The translations under genes were made by a program, and so were the position numbers. From Phaeobacter sp. 22II1-1F12B (GTDB lineage: Bacteria > Pseudomonadota > Alphaproteobacteria > Rhodobacterales > Rhodobacteraceae), in the NCBI RefSeq assembly GCF_002210165.1, contig NZ_AQQP01000019.1, positions 1 to 64,000 of the forward strand: a stretch of 64,000 nucleotides of DNA, given 5' to 3'. Numbering within the stretch: position 1 is the first letter of the stretch; every line of letters begins with the position of its first letter. Shown here one piece after another: positions 1 to 7,970 of the stretch. The notes under the pieces were generated by a model. It was not told the origin of the DNA. It searched no databases and saw only the letters and a program-made list of their open reading frames with translations.

Positions 1-33
1 GTGCAACGTTCTGTTGTGATACAGAATTTGCAC
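1..33. repeat. Imperfect palindrome at the left edge
   Basis: A two-part hairpin can be drawn here. The outer arms GTGCAA (1-6) and TTGCAC (28-33) pair, the inner arms TTCTGT (9-14) and ACAGAA (21-26) pair, and the loop is TGTGAT. It lies 26 bp left of the IS target duplication. There is no T-tract, so it is not a classical terminator. It could be a protein-binding palindrome or the end of a larger structure cut by the window edge. Confidence 0.4.
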
Positions 34-59
34 TTCGGATGTGAATCCACCGCGCCATT

Positions 60-64
60 TGCGA
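60..64. repeat. Left copy of 5-bp target site duplication (TGCGA)
   Basis: TGCGA immediately precedes the TGT end of the insertion sequence and is repeated exactly at 2396-2400. Confidence 0.8.
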
Positions 65-222
65 TGTTGCAACCAAGTAGAAATGTCCTTTTCTCCGCAA
101 AGTAGAAATGTCCCAGTTGGGCGCGGAGGGAGCAAAGCCTGACAGGGCGGAGACCTCAGATATCGCAGCCCTGGCTGGCTTTGCGGTTTGCTGGTGCGGC
201 GCTTCGGGTTTAGCGTTTCTGC

Positions 223-948
223 ATGTTACCGCTTCTCAAACTTCGTGATGATGTCGATGTCCTGAAACACTCACCTCTTGTGCGTGGGATGATCTTCACG
301 TTGCGCTTTGCCGACGAGAACGGCGGGATCGGTCTGACCCAATCCGGGGCTATGAACCGCAAGTTTGTGCATTGGGCGGCAGATCAGTTCGATTGGCCGG
401 GCTATACAGCGGCCGAGCTCTTTGAGATCAACAAGGTCCTGAACGAGCATGATATGCAGCCATTGCGGCCGGTACATGATCTGCTGCGCTATCTGAAGCT
501 CTTGCGCCAATACAAAGGGAAGTTGGTGGCGACAAAGAAGGGCGGGGCACTGGCAGAGGAACCACGCGCCTTCTTTGATCTGGTGGCGCCCGATTACCTC
601 TATCATTCCATCCATGATGAACGCATCGAGGCGCGTGGCGGCCCGCTGGGCAACTGGGACATCTTCCTCAATGTGATCAATGTCGAGGCGCGCACCGGCT
701 GCACCTTGGCGCATCTTCTCAAGACGCTTTATGGCTGGGAGGAAAAGGACGGCTTTGACCCAGAGCACAGCAATGTGCGGTTTGCCTTCAAGTTTTGCGT
801 CATACGCCCTCTGTGCTGGCTCGGCCTGCTTTGGGAAGATCGCGAGAGCCTGAACCTTTGGGAGGATGGCACCTATTACAAGACACCGCTTTGGCAGGCT
901 GCCCTGAAGCTCGACACCGATGGCCAGGCCGCGCTACGCCTTGTCTAA
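223..948 (+). CDS. Passenger protein of the insertion sequence, unknown function (241 aa)
   Basis: This gene lies between the IS ends and converges on the transposase gene, overlapping its 3' end by 15 bp, so it travels with the element. The product has no signal peptide or membrane segment. It contains helical stretches such as AELFEINKVLNEHD and a basic segment LVATKKGG near residue 105, which is weakly reminiscent of winged-helix segments in pRiA4b ORF-3-like proteins; that resemblance is only an impression. The start ATG at 223 has no obvious Shine-Dalgarno. I do not recognise the family. A role in target choice, transposition control or host protection is possible but unsupported. Confidence 0.65.
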   Translation: MLPLLKLRDDVDVLKHSPLVRGMIFTLRFADENGGIGLTQSGAMNRKFVHWAADQFDWPGYTAAELFEINKVLNEHDMQPLRPVHDLLRYLKLLRQYKGKLVATKKGGALAEEPRAFFDLVAPDYLYHSIHDERIEARGGPLGNWDIFLNVINVEARTGCTLAHLLKTLYGWEEKDGFDPEHSNVRFAFKFCVIRPLCWLGLLWEDRESLNLWEDGTYYKTPLWQAALKLDTDGQAALRLV

Positions 949-2310
949 GAGAGCGGCGGCTTCGCGTTCGGCGCGGCGGCGCGCATAATATCCTTCCATC
1001 TTCGAAGGCCGTCCCGGTGGCTTGCGACCGGTCTTCTTGTAACGCGTGCGCTGTTTGCCAGCGGGTTTGGTCTTCGGCGGCGTATCCTTCTCTTGTTCAG
1101 CTTTGATGAACTCCAGCACGGTGCCCAGGCGTTTGTTCTCGGTGATGGCCGCATGCGTCACCCTCTGGTCCTTGTCGAAAGCAGAGTAGGGGAGCGAGAC
1201 GCCTTTCCACCTGATCTCCAACTGCCCGTCTGGAAAGGCAAAAGTATCGACGTATTTGCCAACGAGGCCGCGCGTGATCTCGGTCTCATCCAGGATGATC
1301 CGCTTGCGTTCATAGGAAAAGGAAAGCTGTTTGCCCACATAGCGTTGGTCGCGGAAACAGAACACGTCGCGCAGCCGGTCCGGCTCGATGTTCAGCGCGC
1401 GATGTAGATTGTCCGAGCGGCGTGGGGGCTTGGCGAACTTCGCGTTGTAGCGCTCCGTGAAGCCTGGAAGAAACGCATTGGCCGCCTCGATATCGCTGAT
1501 CCCGGCGAGCCGAAGTTCCTTCAGCAACCGATCCTGCAGTGTGCGGTTGGCGCGTTCGACACGACCTTTGGCCTGAGAACTGTTTGCGCAGAGGATCTCG
1601 ATGTTCAGCTCGTTCAAGGCTCGGCCGAACTGGGTCATCCCATGGCCTGACTTCGCAGCCTGATTGGCGACCCGGAACACCGTGTGTTTGTCAGAATAGA
1701 ACGCTACCGGGCGACCGTGTTGCGCCAGATAAAACTCCAGTGCTTCGAAGTAGTTGAATGTGCTCTCGGAATCGACAAACCGCAGTTGCATCAATGTGCT
1801 GGTGGCGTCGTCGATGAACACCAGCAGGGTGCAGGCGGGCCCGCGATCTTCAAACCAGTGATGATCTGACCCATCTATCTGGATCAGCTCGCCATAGCAT
1901 TCCCGGCGCAACCTCGGCCGGTGGAACTTGCGGCGTTCTTTCCGCGGCAGCCAAAGACCGTCTTCGATCATCCATTTGCGCAGCGTCTCGTGCGAGACTT
2001 TTAACCCGTGATCCTCTCCGAGCTTCTCGGCAGCAAAGGTCGGTCCAAAGTCCGCATAGTTCTCTTTGACCAACGTCACTGCGAACTCGCGCACCGCTGG
2101 ATTTATCCTATTGTTCGACGCCCGACCGCGTGCCTTGTGCCGGATTGCCGCCGGACCGTCGGTCTCGAACATCTTCAGAAGCCTGTGAACCTGCCTGCGG
2201 CTCAATCCCAAAAGGTTTGCCGCAGTCGTCGCCGCCATCCGACCTTGCGACACCTGGCTCAATACCTCGACCCGATGCAGCTCGCGCTCGCTCATCAAAA
2301 TCCATCCCAT
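934..2310 (-). CDS. IS1202/ISNCY family DDE transposase
   Basis: This is the transposase of the element spanning 65-2395. The N-terminus has a helix-turn-helix (about residues 15-55, motif LLGLSRRQVHRLLKMF) followed by a basic linker. An RNase H-like catalytic core follows with the DDE residues in IDGSDHHWFE (D about 148), FYSDKH (D about 209) and KGRVERANR (E about 254). The C-terminus is very basic (TKPAGKQRTRYKKTGRKPPG). About 460 residues is normal for ISNCY/IS1202-type enzymes. Three starts are possible: GTG 2316, ATG 2310 and ATG 2295. The family often begins at a motif like MSERELHRVEVL, which favours 2310 or 2295. The frame is intact. Confidence 0.92.
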   Translation of the reverse strand: MGWILMSERELHRVEVLSQVSQGRMAATTAANLLGLSRRQVHRLLKMFETDGPAAIRHKARGRASNNRINPAVREFAVTLVKENYADFGPTFAAEKLGEDHGLKVSHETLRKWMIEDGLWLPRKERRKFHRPRLRRECYGELIQIDGSDHHWFEDRGPACTLLVFIDDATSTLMQLRFVDSESTFNYFEALEFYLAQHGRPVAFYSDKHTVFRVANQAAKSGHGMTQFGRALNELNIEILCANSSQAKGRVERANRTLQDRLLKELRLAGISDIEAANAFLPGFTERYNAKFAKPPRRSDNLHRALNIEPDRLRDVFCFRDQRYVGKQLSFSYERKRIILDETEITRGLVGKYVDTFAFPDGQLEIRWKGVSLPYSAFDKDQRVTHAAITENKRLGTVLEFIKAEQEKDTPPKTKPAGKQRTRYKKTGRKPPGRPSKMEGYYARRRAEREAAALLDKA

Positions 2311-2395
2311 GCTCACACTCTCTGCCTGTTCTCATTGGGGCAGAGTGTGACACTTCTACTTTGCAGATGTGGGACATTCTAACTTTGCGCGTACA

Positions 2396-2400
2396 TGCGA
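2396..2400. repeat. Right copy of 5-bp target site duplication (TGCGA)
   Basis: Identical to 60-64. It sits exactly between the ACA end of the IS (2395) and the first base of the dif-like site (2401). Confidence 0.8.
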
Positions 2401-2428
2401 AAAACCCATAATCAATGTTATGTAATTT
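2401..2428. other. dif-like XerC/XerD recombination site
   Basis: The layout is an 11-bp arm AAAACCCATAA, a 6-bp centre TCAATG and an 11-bp arm TTATGTAATTT. The inner CATAA/TTATG pair is a perfect inverted repeat around a 6-bp spacer, as in bacterial dif sites. The right arm matches the E. coli XerD arm TTATGTTAAAT at 8 of 11 positions, and the left arm shares its CATAA end with the XerC arm. On a plasmid such a site would serve dimer resolution or Xer-mediated module exchange. Assignment of the left half as the XerC arm follows the E. coli orientation. Confidence 0.65.
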
Positions 2429-2524
2429 AGCGCTCGGAATCCGCCTCTGAGCGGTGAGAATCCGGCTATCTGATGCACAGGAGGTGTACAGGGGGTGTAC
2501 GGGTTGTGCACAGCTATCACCGGG

Positions 2525-4516
2525 TCAGAGCATCACGTCATCCTCCCCGATGTCCTTCACCTTGACCCCCTCCAGGGTGATCGATCCATCGCCGATCTCG
2601 ATGCGCGCGCCATCCTCGGTCTTGATGATCTCGAGCGCTTTGAGATCCTTCTTTTTCATGTGCAACACCAGCAGGTCGTCGCCCAGTTTGAAATCGCTGA
2701 TCCGGTCATGGCCGTGCCCCTTGGCAAAGTGGAATTCATCCGCCCCGGCCCCGCCCTTGAGAAGGTCATCTCCCTTGCCACCCTCCAGCGTATCGCGCCC
2801 CTTGCCGGCCACCAACTGGTCATTCCCGTCCCCGCCTTGCAGGCTGTCCTTGCCCCCCTTTCCGACCAGCTTGTCGCTGCCGGTGCCGCCGTCCAGCGTA
2901 TCCTTGCCGCCGTGACCAAGCAGCCGGTCCTCGCCCTCGCCGCCGGTCAGCCTGTCGGCACCGCCAAACCCTTTTATCAGGTCGTTACCCTTGCTGCCCT
3001 CAAGATGGTCCTTGGCCCGGGTGCCGGTCAGCAGTGTCTTGAGCGGCCCGGTAGGAAGAGGCATGCGGTCGGGCGTAGTAAAGCCGTCGGGCCAGATATC
3101 CGCGAGGGTCAGGGGCGTCCCATCGGCGCTCCGGACTTCGATCGTGGTACCGCCATATTCGAATATAATGCCTTTTTTAGTCTCTGTTTCGTCCAGCTGG
3201 GCGGGGCTGCGCAGCAGGCGAAAGGCGCTCAGGTCAAGACTGTCCTCGCCGGGGGTGAAATCGGTGACGACCAGCTCTAGCTGCGATGGCTTAAGCACAA
3301 AGACATCCGCCCCCGCCCCGCCAGTCAGCTCTCCGCCTGCCGCGTCGCTGACCAGAACATCGTCGCCATCGCTGCCCCGCAGGGCCCCGCGTGCGCCCTC
3401 TTCCCGGTGGATCAGCGCGCCCAGCCGGTCGGCGGGCAGGCTGAACTGCGAAATCCCCGCCTCACTGCCCGAGGTGACAAAGATCTCGACGGCGTCGCCG
3501 GCCACAACCGCCTTGATCGCGCTCACGTTTTCCAGCCCGCGCCCGATGTCATGTTCCAGCGTCTCCAGATGGGCCAGCCGACCGTCCGGCAGTAGTTCAA
3601 GCAGGCTCAGCCCGTCATCGGCGCCCCCGGCGATCACCAGCACATGCCCGGCGAACCGGACCACCTCCATCGCGGCGACCCCGCCAAACCGGGTCGCCAG
3701 CGTATCGAGCACATGATCGACCGGGCTCAGATCCCCCTTGCGGGAAAGCTGCATCACCGAAAGCGACTGGCTGCCCGCCCCGGCCACCAGTACCCATGTG
3801 TCGCCAAAGGCCGACACTGTCTCGATGGCCACCGGCCGGGCGATCCCCAGCCCGTCCCCGGCGCCCAGCGAATCCGTCTCGCGGATCGCGCCGGTGACCT
3901 TGTTGATCTTGTAGGCGCGCAGCTCGCCCGAATCCGCGCCCAGCACAAAGGCGGCCTTGCGGACCTTGGCCGTCTCAAGCACCGCATCCACGCCAAGCTC
4001 GAAATTCTCCGCCTTGCCGCGCGTCTTGATCGCGGCGGTGATCTTGCCGGCGTCATCGCTGCGCCAGCCACCGAGCATGCCGCTCTCCGCATCTACCGTG
4101 TAAAGCGCATCGCGCCCCTGTTTCAGCCCATGCGAGACCAGCGTCATATGACTTTCCGCCCCGCGCCCAGGCAGGTCGAAACTGCCGGGCCGCCCGAGAT
4201 TGCCCGCCTCGTTCAGCGTATACCGCAGCATCTGCCCCGACCCGGCCCCGTCGAGGATCAGCTGCATCCGGTCTTTCATCTCGACCGCGCTGAAACTCCC
4301 CACTCCGGTGCCGGAAACGGAGAAATAGGCGCTGTCCTGCAGGGCGGCCAGCTGTCCGTTTTCCACTTGATAGACACTGATTCCGCCATTTTGGCCGGTG
4401 GCGGCACAAAGATATCGCCCCCCCGGCCCCGTGATGATCTCAAGATCGCGCAGATCCGTATCAAGCAGCGGATCATCCGCCGCGATCCGCCCCCTCAGCA
4501 CCAGTTTCCCAGCCAT
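2525..4516 (-). CDS. RTX-type calcium-binding protein with N-terminal propeller-like region (663 aa)
   Basis: The C-terminal third carries glycine/aspartate-rich RTX nonapeptides (pattern GGxGxDxLx). A short block lies near residues 375-400 (GGELTGGAGADVFVL) and a longer tandem block at about 495-620 (for example GGEGEDRLLGHGGKDTL). Such repeats form Ca2+-bound beta-rolls in proteins secreted by type I systems. The C-terminus DIGEDDVML lacks basic residues, as usual for type I substrates. The first 370 residues contain repeated units resembling a beta-propeller (for example GGRYLCAATGQNGGISVY). There is no Sec signal. No type I ABC/MFP genes adjoin it, so secretion would use a transporter encoded elsewhere. 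A role in surface attachment or biofilm matrix is inferred. Confidence 0.82.
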   Translation of the reverse strand: MAGKLVLRGRIAADDPLLDTDLRDLEIITGPGGRYLCAATGQNGGISVYQVENGQLAALQDSAYFSVSGTGVGSFSAVEMKDRMQLILDGAGSGQMLRYTLNEAGNLGRPGSFDLPGRGAESHMTLVSHGLKQGRDALYTVDAESGMLGGWRSDDAGKITAAIKTRGKAENFELGVDAVLETAKVRKAAFVLGADSGELRAYKINKVTGAIRETDSLGAGDGLGIARPVAIETVSAFGDTWVLVAGAGSQSLSVMQLSRKGDLSPVDHVLDTLATRFGGVAAMEVVRFAGHVLVIAGGADDGLSLLELLPDGRLAHLETLEHDIGRGLENVSAIKAVVAGDAVEIFVTSGSEAGISQFSLPADRLGALIHREEGARGALRGSDGDDVLVSDAAGGELTGGAGADVFVLKPSQLELVVTDFTPGEDSLDLSAFRLLRSPAQLDETETKKGIIFEYGGTTIEVRSADGTPLTLADIWPDGFTTPDRMPLPTGPLKTLLTGTRAKDHLEGSKGNDLIKGFGGADRLTGGEGEDRLLGHGGKDTLDGGTGSDKLVGKGGKDSLQGGDGNDQLVAGKGRDTLEGGKGDDLLKGGAGADEFHFAKGHGHDRISDFKLGDDLLVLHMKKKDLKALEIIKTEDGARIEIGDGSITLEGVKVKDIGEDDVML

Positions 4517-4748
4517 CCAAACCCATCCTCAGCGCCCCCCGGCCCCGGTGGAAAGCTGCTGCCATCCGGGCTCGGCGGGGCCACGGCTGAATTCGGGCAA
4601 AACCGGGGAAGATAGCTAAAATGCCCCCTTCCTGCGGCAGCGGGTAACCTTTCGGCAAGCCTACCCGCACGGTCGGGTAACGCGGGATCAAGCCCCAATC
4701 GCGCAGGCTGCGCCCGATCCCGTTTCGCCCAGCAAGGAGCCTGTCCCG
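4517..4748. promoter_or_regulatory. Divergent intergenic region between the RTX and DUF2793 genes
   Basis: These 232 bp separate two divergently transcribed genes and must hold both promoters. A good Shine-Dalgarno AAGGAG (4734-4739) precedes the ATG at 4749. I saw no clear sigma-70 boxes or operator. A short inverted repeat around CGGGTAAC...CGGTCGGGTAAC (about 4647-4682) contains the direct repeat CGGGTAAC. Confidence 0.35.
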
Positions 4749-6053
4749 ATGCCGGACATCTCAGCCATTCTCGGCCTGCCCTACCTGCTGCCCTCACAGG
4801 CGCAAAAGCATGTCACCCATAACGAGGCGCTGCGCCTGCTCGATATCCTGGTGCAGCTGCGGCTGGTCGGGATCGGGGCGGAAACCCCGCCGGAAACCCC
4901 GGTCGAGGGCGAAATCCACGCGCTCGGGGAGACGCCCACCGGGGACTGGGCGGGCCAGGCCCATATGCTCGCCGTCCGGCTTGATGCGGGGTGGAGCTTT
5001 CTTGCGCCGCAACCGGGCTGGCATGGCTGGGATATGGCCAAGGAAGAACTGCGAATCTGGGATGGCAGCAACTGGGTGCTCCCCACTTCGAACCCCGACC
5101 GGCTGAACAAGCTCGGAATCCGGACAGATGCGGATGCGGTGAACCGGCTGGCGATCTCCGCCGAGGCCAGCCTGTTCAGCCATGACGGGGCCGGCCACCA
5201 GCTCAAGATCAACAAGGCGGGTACGGGCGATACCGCCTCGCTGCTGTTCCAGTCCAATTACACGGGCCATGCGGAAATGGGGCTGGCGGGCAATACCGGG
5301 TTTTCGATCAAGACCTCGCCGGACGGGGCCGCCTGGAGCGACGCGCTGGTGGTTGATCCGGCCAGCGGCAATATCGGGATCTGGACGAATTCCCCCGACA
5401 CGGCCCTCGACGTGGCCGGGGCCACCCGTGTCGAGACCGGCGGCTCCGCCCGCTCGGTCTTTCATGCCGAAGCTGGCAACGCGAGCTATGACAAGGCTCT
5501 CATCACGGCCAATGCCCATCGCCCCGCCCACGCGGATTTCGCCTTTTTCGAGGGCCATTCCGGCGACATGGGCGATCTGGCATTCCGCCTCGGCGGCGAC
5601 GGCAACGCCGCCTGCGACGGCGCCTGGAGCGGTGGCGGCGCGGATTACGCGGAATGGTTCGAATGGGCGGACGGCAACCCCGCTAGTGAAGACCGCCGTG
5701 GTCTCTCGGTGGTGCTGGAGGGGGGCAAAATCCGCCCCGCCCTGCCGGGCGAAGATCCGATCGGCGTCATCTCGGGCAACCCGTCCGTCGTGGGCGATGG
5801 CGATATCGGTCGATGGAAGGGCAAGTATCAGCGCGATGTTTTCGGCAGTTATCTCCAGGATGCGGCCGGACAGCGGCAGCTTGCGCCTGAATACGATGCC
5901 CAAACGTCCTACCGGCCCCGTGCCGCCCGCCCCGAATGGGCGATGGTTGGCTTGCTGGGAAAACTGCGCTTGCAAAATGGCCAGCCGACTGGTCAGCGCT
6001 GGATCCACATGGAAACCATAACGGATGACGTCAGTGAATGGCTGGTCAGGTAG
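4749..6053 (+). CDS. DUF2793 and Peptidase_G2-type phage appendage-like protein (434 aa)
   Basis: The N-terminus (residues about 8-112) matches the DUF2793 pattern LPYLLPSQAQKHVTHNEAL...LRIWDGSNWV seen in phage and gene-transfer-agent-related tail proteins of Rhodobacterales. The middle (about 120-285) resembles a trimeric tail-spike repeat region. The C-terminus (about 290-434) has GADYAEWFEW, DRRGLSVVL and PIGVISGNP, typical of the Peptidase_G2 intramolecular chaperone domain, which in phage neck or tail appendages cleaves itself off after trimer folding. No other phage structural gene adjoins it. It may be a domesticated adhesin or polysaccharide-binding spike, in keeping with the polysaccharide setting. 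AAGGAG nine bases upstream supports this start. Confidence 0.8.
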   Translation: MPDISAILGLPYLLPSQAQKHVTHNEALRLLDILVQLRLVGIGAETPPETPVEGEIHALGETPTGDWAGQAHMLAVRLDAGWSFLAPQPGWHGWDMAKEELRIWDGSNWVLPTSNPDRLNKLGIRTDADAVNRLAISAEASLFSHDGAGHQLKINKAGTGDTASLLFQSNYTGHAEMGLAGNTGFSIKTSPDGAAWSDALVVDPASGNIGIWTNSPDTALDVAGATRVETGGSARSVFHAEAGNASYDKALITANAHRPAHADFAFFEGHSGDMGDLAFRLGGDGNAACDGAWSGGGADYAEWFEWADGNPASEDRRGLSVVLEGGKIRPALPGEDPIGVISGNPSVVGDGDIGRWKGKYQRDVFGSYLQDAAGQRQLAPEYDAQTSYRPRAARPEWAMVGLLGKLRLQNGQPTGQRWIHMETITDDVSEWLVR

Positions 6054-6110
6054 AGCTGAATCTCCCTGTCAGAGCCTGATAACCACAGGCACCGACTGAT
6101 GCGGGTTCGG

Positions 6111-6228
6111 GAGCCTCCGGCGGGGATATTTTAAAACCCAAAGAAGCAGGAAAATCCCACACCCTTCTTTGGGTCAAAAATATCCCGGGGGAGTCGCCCG
6201 TCAGGGCGGCGGGGGCAGAGCCCCCTCT
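6111..6228. repeat. Palindromic intergenic repeat, copy 1
   Basis: The left arm CCTCCGGCGGGGATATTTT...CCCAAAGAAG pairs with the right arm CTTCTTTGGGT..AAAATATCCCGGGG. It is followed by a GC-rich tail with GGGGGCAGAGCCCCC. It lies between two convergent genes, so it may terminate transcription from both sides. Related copies occur at 11001, 43295, 47474 and 52642. Confidence 0.85.
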
Positions 6229-6249
6229 TCTTGACACCCAAGGTGCGGC

Positions 6250-7032
6250 TCAGTCCTTCTGCGCGATACTGCGCATCATCATGCGGTGCATCAGCCCCGG
6301 GGCCGCGCGGTTGAGCTTCCATGCCAGCCACGCTACCCGCCCTACCGGAATCGTCGTGCGCCCGCGGGTCAGGCCGTGCATGATTTGGGCGGCGGCCGCG
6401 TCGGGGGACATGTAGTCGACCCCGTCACTGGCCGAGCCTGGGCGCGCAAGGCCTTCGGCAGTGGCTTCGTCACGACCGGGATTGGTGGCGATGAAGGAGG
6501 GAGCCGCGATTTGCACCGACACACCGTATTGTTCTTCCTCGGCGCGCAGACATTTGAAGAAGCCTTCCATCGCATGCTTTGACCCTGCATAGGCCGCGCG
6601 GCGGTAGAGGGGGGCAAAACCCGCGACCGATGAAATCGCAAGATGCGTGCCCCGGCTTTGCCGCAGTGCGGACTGGAAGGCCCGGGCCATCGCGCAGGCA
6701 GCGAAGTAATTCACTTCGAAGACTTGACGGTGGGTTGCTTCGCTCAGTGTTTCGACCGGTCCAATCTGGGTAATACCCGCATTGTAAACGACCAGATCGA
6801 TCCGGGGTGCGCTTTTCAGAACCTGTGCAAAACAGGTCTCGCGCGCGGCGGGATCGGTCAGGTCGCATTGATGGAGCTGCGTATCTGCCTGTTCTTCCAT
6901 CTCCTCGAAGCGCCGGTCGATCAGGTGCAGCGACCATCCCTTTGCGCGGAGCGCGGCTGCCAGCGCCTGGCCCAGCCCGCCGCCGCCGCCCGAGATCACG
7001 GCGACCGGGGTGGTTTCGCTTGCGCCGCTCAT
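6250..7032 (-). CDS. Short-chain dehydrogenase/reductase (260 aa)
   Basis: A classical SDR: the cofactor motif SGGGGGLGQA lies near residue 12, NAG in VVYNAGIT near 80, the catalytic Ser in AISSVAGF near 138 and YAGSK near 151-155, with a C-terminal substrate lid. The acidic residue after beta-2 (HLIDRRFEE) favours NAD(H). I chose ATG 7032 because it overlaps the stop of the preceding gene (ATGA), and the Rossmann motif begins at the normal distance from it. It is the last gene of the four-gene operon running from 10227 to 6250. The substrate is unknown; a hydroxy-steroid, lipid or terpenoid alcohol fits the context. Confidence 0.88.
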   Translation of the reverse strand: MSGASETTPVAVISGGGGGLGQALAAALRAKGWSLHLIDRRFEEMEEQADTQLHQCDLTDPAARETCFAQVLKSAPRIDLVVYNAGITQIGPVETLSEATHRQVFEVNYFAACAMARAFQSALRQSRGTHLAISSVAGFAPLYRRAAYAGSKHAMEGFFKCLRAEEEQYGVSVQIAAPSFIATNPGRDEATAEGLARPGSASDGVDYMSPDAAAAQIMHGLTRGRTTIPVGRVAWLAWKLNRAAPGLMHRMMMRSIAQKD

Positions 7033-7970
7033 GACAGGGCCTCGTCGCGCCAGAACTCGAAGACCTCGGCGCTGGTTTTCTCGGGGGTATAGCCGAAATC
7101 GCTTTTGAGCGCGTTGTTGTCGAGCACCGGGCGGTATTGCAGGAAGCGCACCTGCTCGGGTCCGTAGCGGCTCAGCCGCAGGGGATGTGCCACGGCCAAC
7201 GCGCCCTGCAACAGCCATGCCGGCAGGCGCAACACTGGCTTGCCGAGACGGGCCGCCAGATCGGGAATGCTCAGCGCGCCGTCGCCCGCCACGTTATAGA
7301 TCCCGGCGGGACCGTCGGTGGCCGCCCGGATCAGGATGCGCGCCAGATCCCTGGTCCAGATGAAAACAAAGGGGCTGTCGCTGCCCGCAACCGCCAGAAG
7401 GCGCTTTTTGCGGAACAGCGCGGTGATCTGGTTGTCTGTCCCGCGCCCCAGCACCGTGCCGACGCGCAGGATCACCTGTTCGAGGGCCGGATGGCTGAGG
7501 CGGGCTTCTGCCAGCATCTCCTCGACCTGGCGCTTGTGATCGGCATAGGGAAACTCGGGATTGCCGCGCAGCGGGTCGCTTTCGCGCAGCGGAACGGGGT
7601 TGTCCGCGTGATAGCCATAGGCCGCGCCCGAAGAGGTGACGACAAGCCGCCGCACGCCACTGTCCTGTGCCGCGCGCAGGATATTGCGGCTGCCCTGCAC
7701 ATCGACGCGATAGGCCAGATCGCGCCCCATGCCGGGGGCGGGTGTCACGATCGAGGCCAAGTGCACGACCACCTCGGGGCGGATCTCAGTCAGAACCCGT
7801 GCCGGGTCTTCTCCCGTCACGTCGAGGCGATGAAAGGCGACCCCGGGAGGCAGATCGTCAGCGGGCGCCAGATCGGTCGCGATAACCTCGTGCATACCGT
7901 CCGCAGCCAAGTTGGCGACCAGGGCCCGGCCGATCATGCCGCTTGCGCCTGTAATCAGGATCTGGCTCAT
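7029..7970 (-). CDS. NAD-dependent epimerase/dehydratase family (extended SDR, 313 aa)
   Basis: The N-terminal ITGASGMIGRAL is a GxxGxxG nucleotide-binding motif. HLASIV, TSSGAAYG and YADHK (YxxxK) give the extended-SDR active site. At 313 residues it fits the family. Start and stop both overlap neighbours by four bases (ATGA at 7967-7970 and 7029-7032), so translation is probably coupled. Beside a monooxygenase and a bile-acid-type transporter it is more likely a 3-beta-hydroxysteroid-dehydrogenase-like or lipid-modifying enzyme than a sugar-nucleotide epimerase. That is inference from context. Confidence 0.85.
   Translation of the reverse strand: MSQILITGASGMIGRALVANLAADGMHEVIATDLAPADDLPPGVAFHRLDVTGEDPARVLTEIRPEVVVHLASIVTPAPGMGRDLAYRVDVQGSRNILRAAQDSGVRRLVVTSSGAAYGYHADNPVPLRESDPLRGNPEFPYADHKRQVEEMLAEARLSHPALEQVILRVGTVLGRGTDNQITALFRKKRLLAVAGSDSPFVFIWTRDLARILIRAATDGPAGIYNVAGDGALSIPDLAARLGKPVLRLPAWLLQGALAVAHPLRLSRYGPEQVRFLQYRPVLDNNALKSDFGYTPEKTSAEVFEFWRDEALS

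Larger units (their letters stand above)
65..2395. mobile_element. Complete IS1202/ISNCY-type insertion sequence with passenger gene
   Basis: The element starts TGT at 65 and ends ACA at 2395 (2331 bp) and is flanked by the identical 5-bp direct repeat TGCGA at 60-64 and 2396-2400. Its ends are imperfect inverted repeats, about 15 of 25 positions matching. Each end carries two direct copies of an AAGTAGAAATGTCC-like motif spaced 24-25 bp apart (left about 75-88 and 100-113; right, on the minus strand, 2371-2389 and 2347-2365). This suggests paired transposase-binding sites. Inside are a passenger gene on plus and the transposase on minus, converging. The insertion lies exactly 5 bp from a dif-like site. 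The intact ends, intact transposase and exact duplication suggest a recent, possibly active insertion. Confidence 0.85.

Noticed and set aside
65-2395. An IS21-type element, because each end has repeated motifs
   Set aside because: There is no IstB-type ATPase gene. The transposase is of IS1202/ISNCY type, and the second gene is convergent and unlike IstB.
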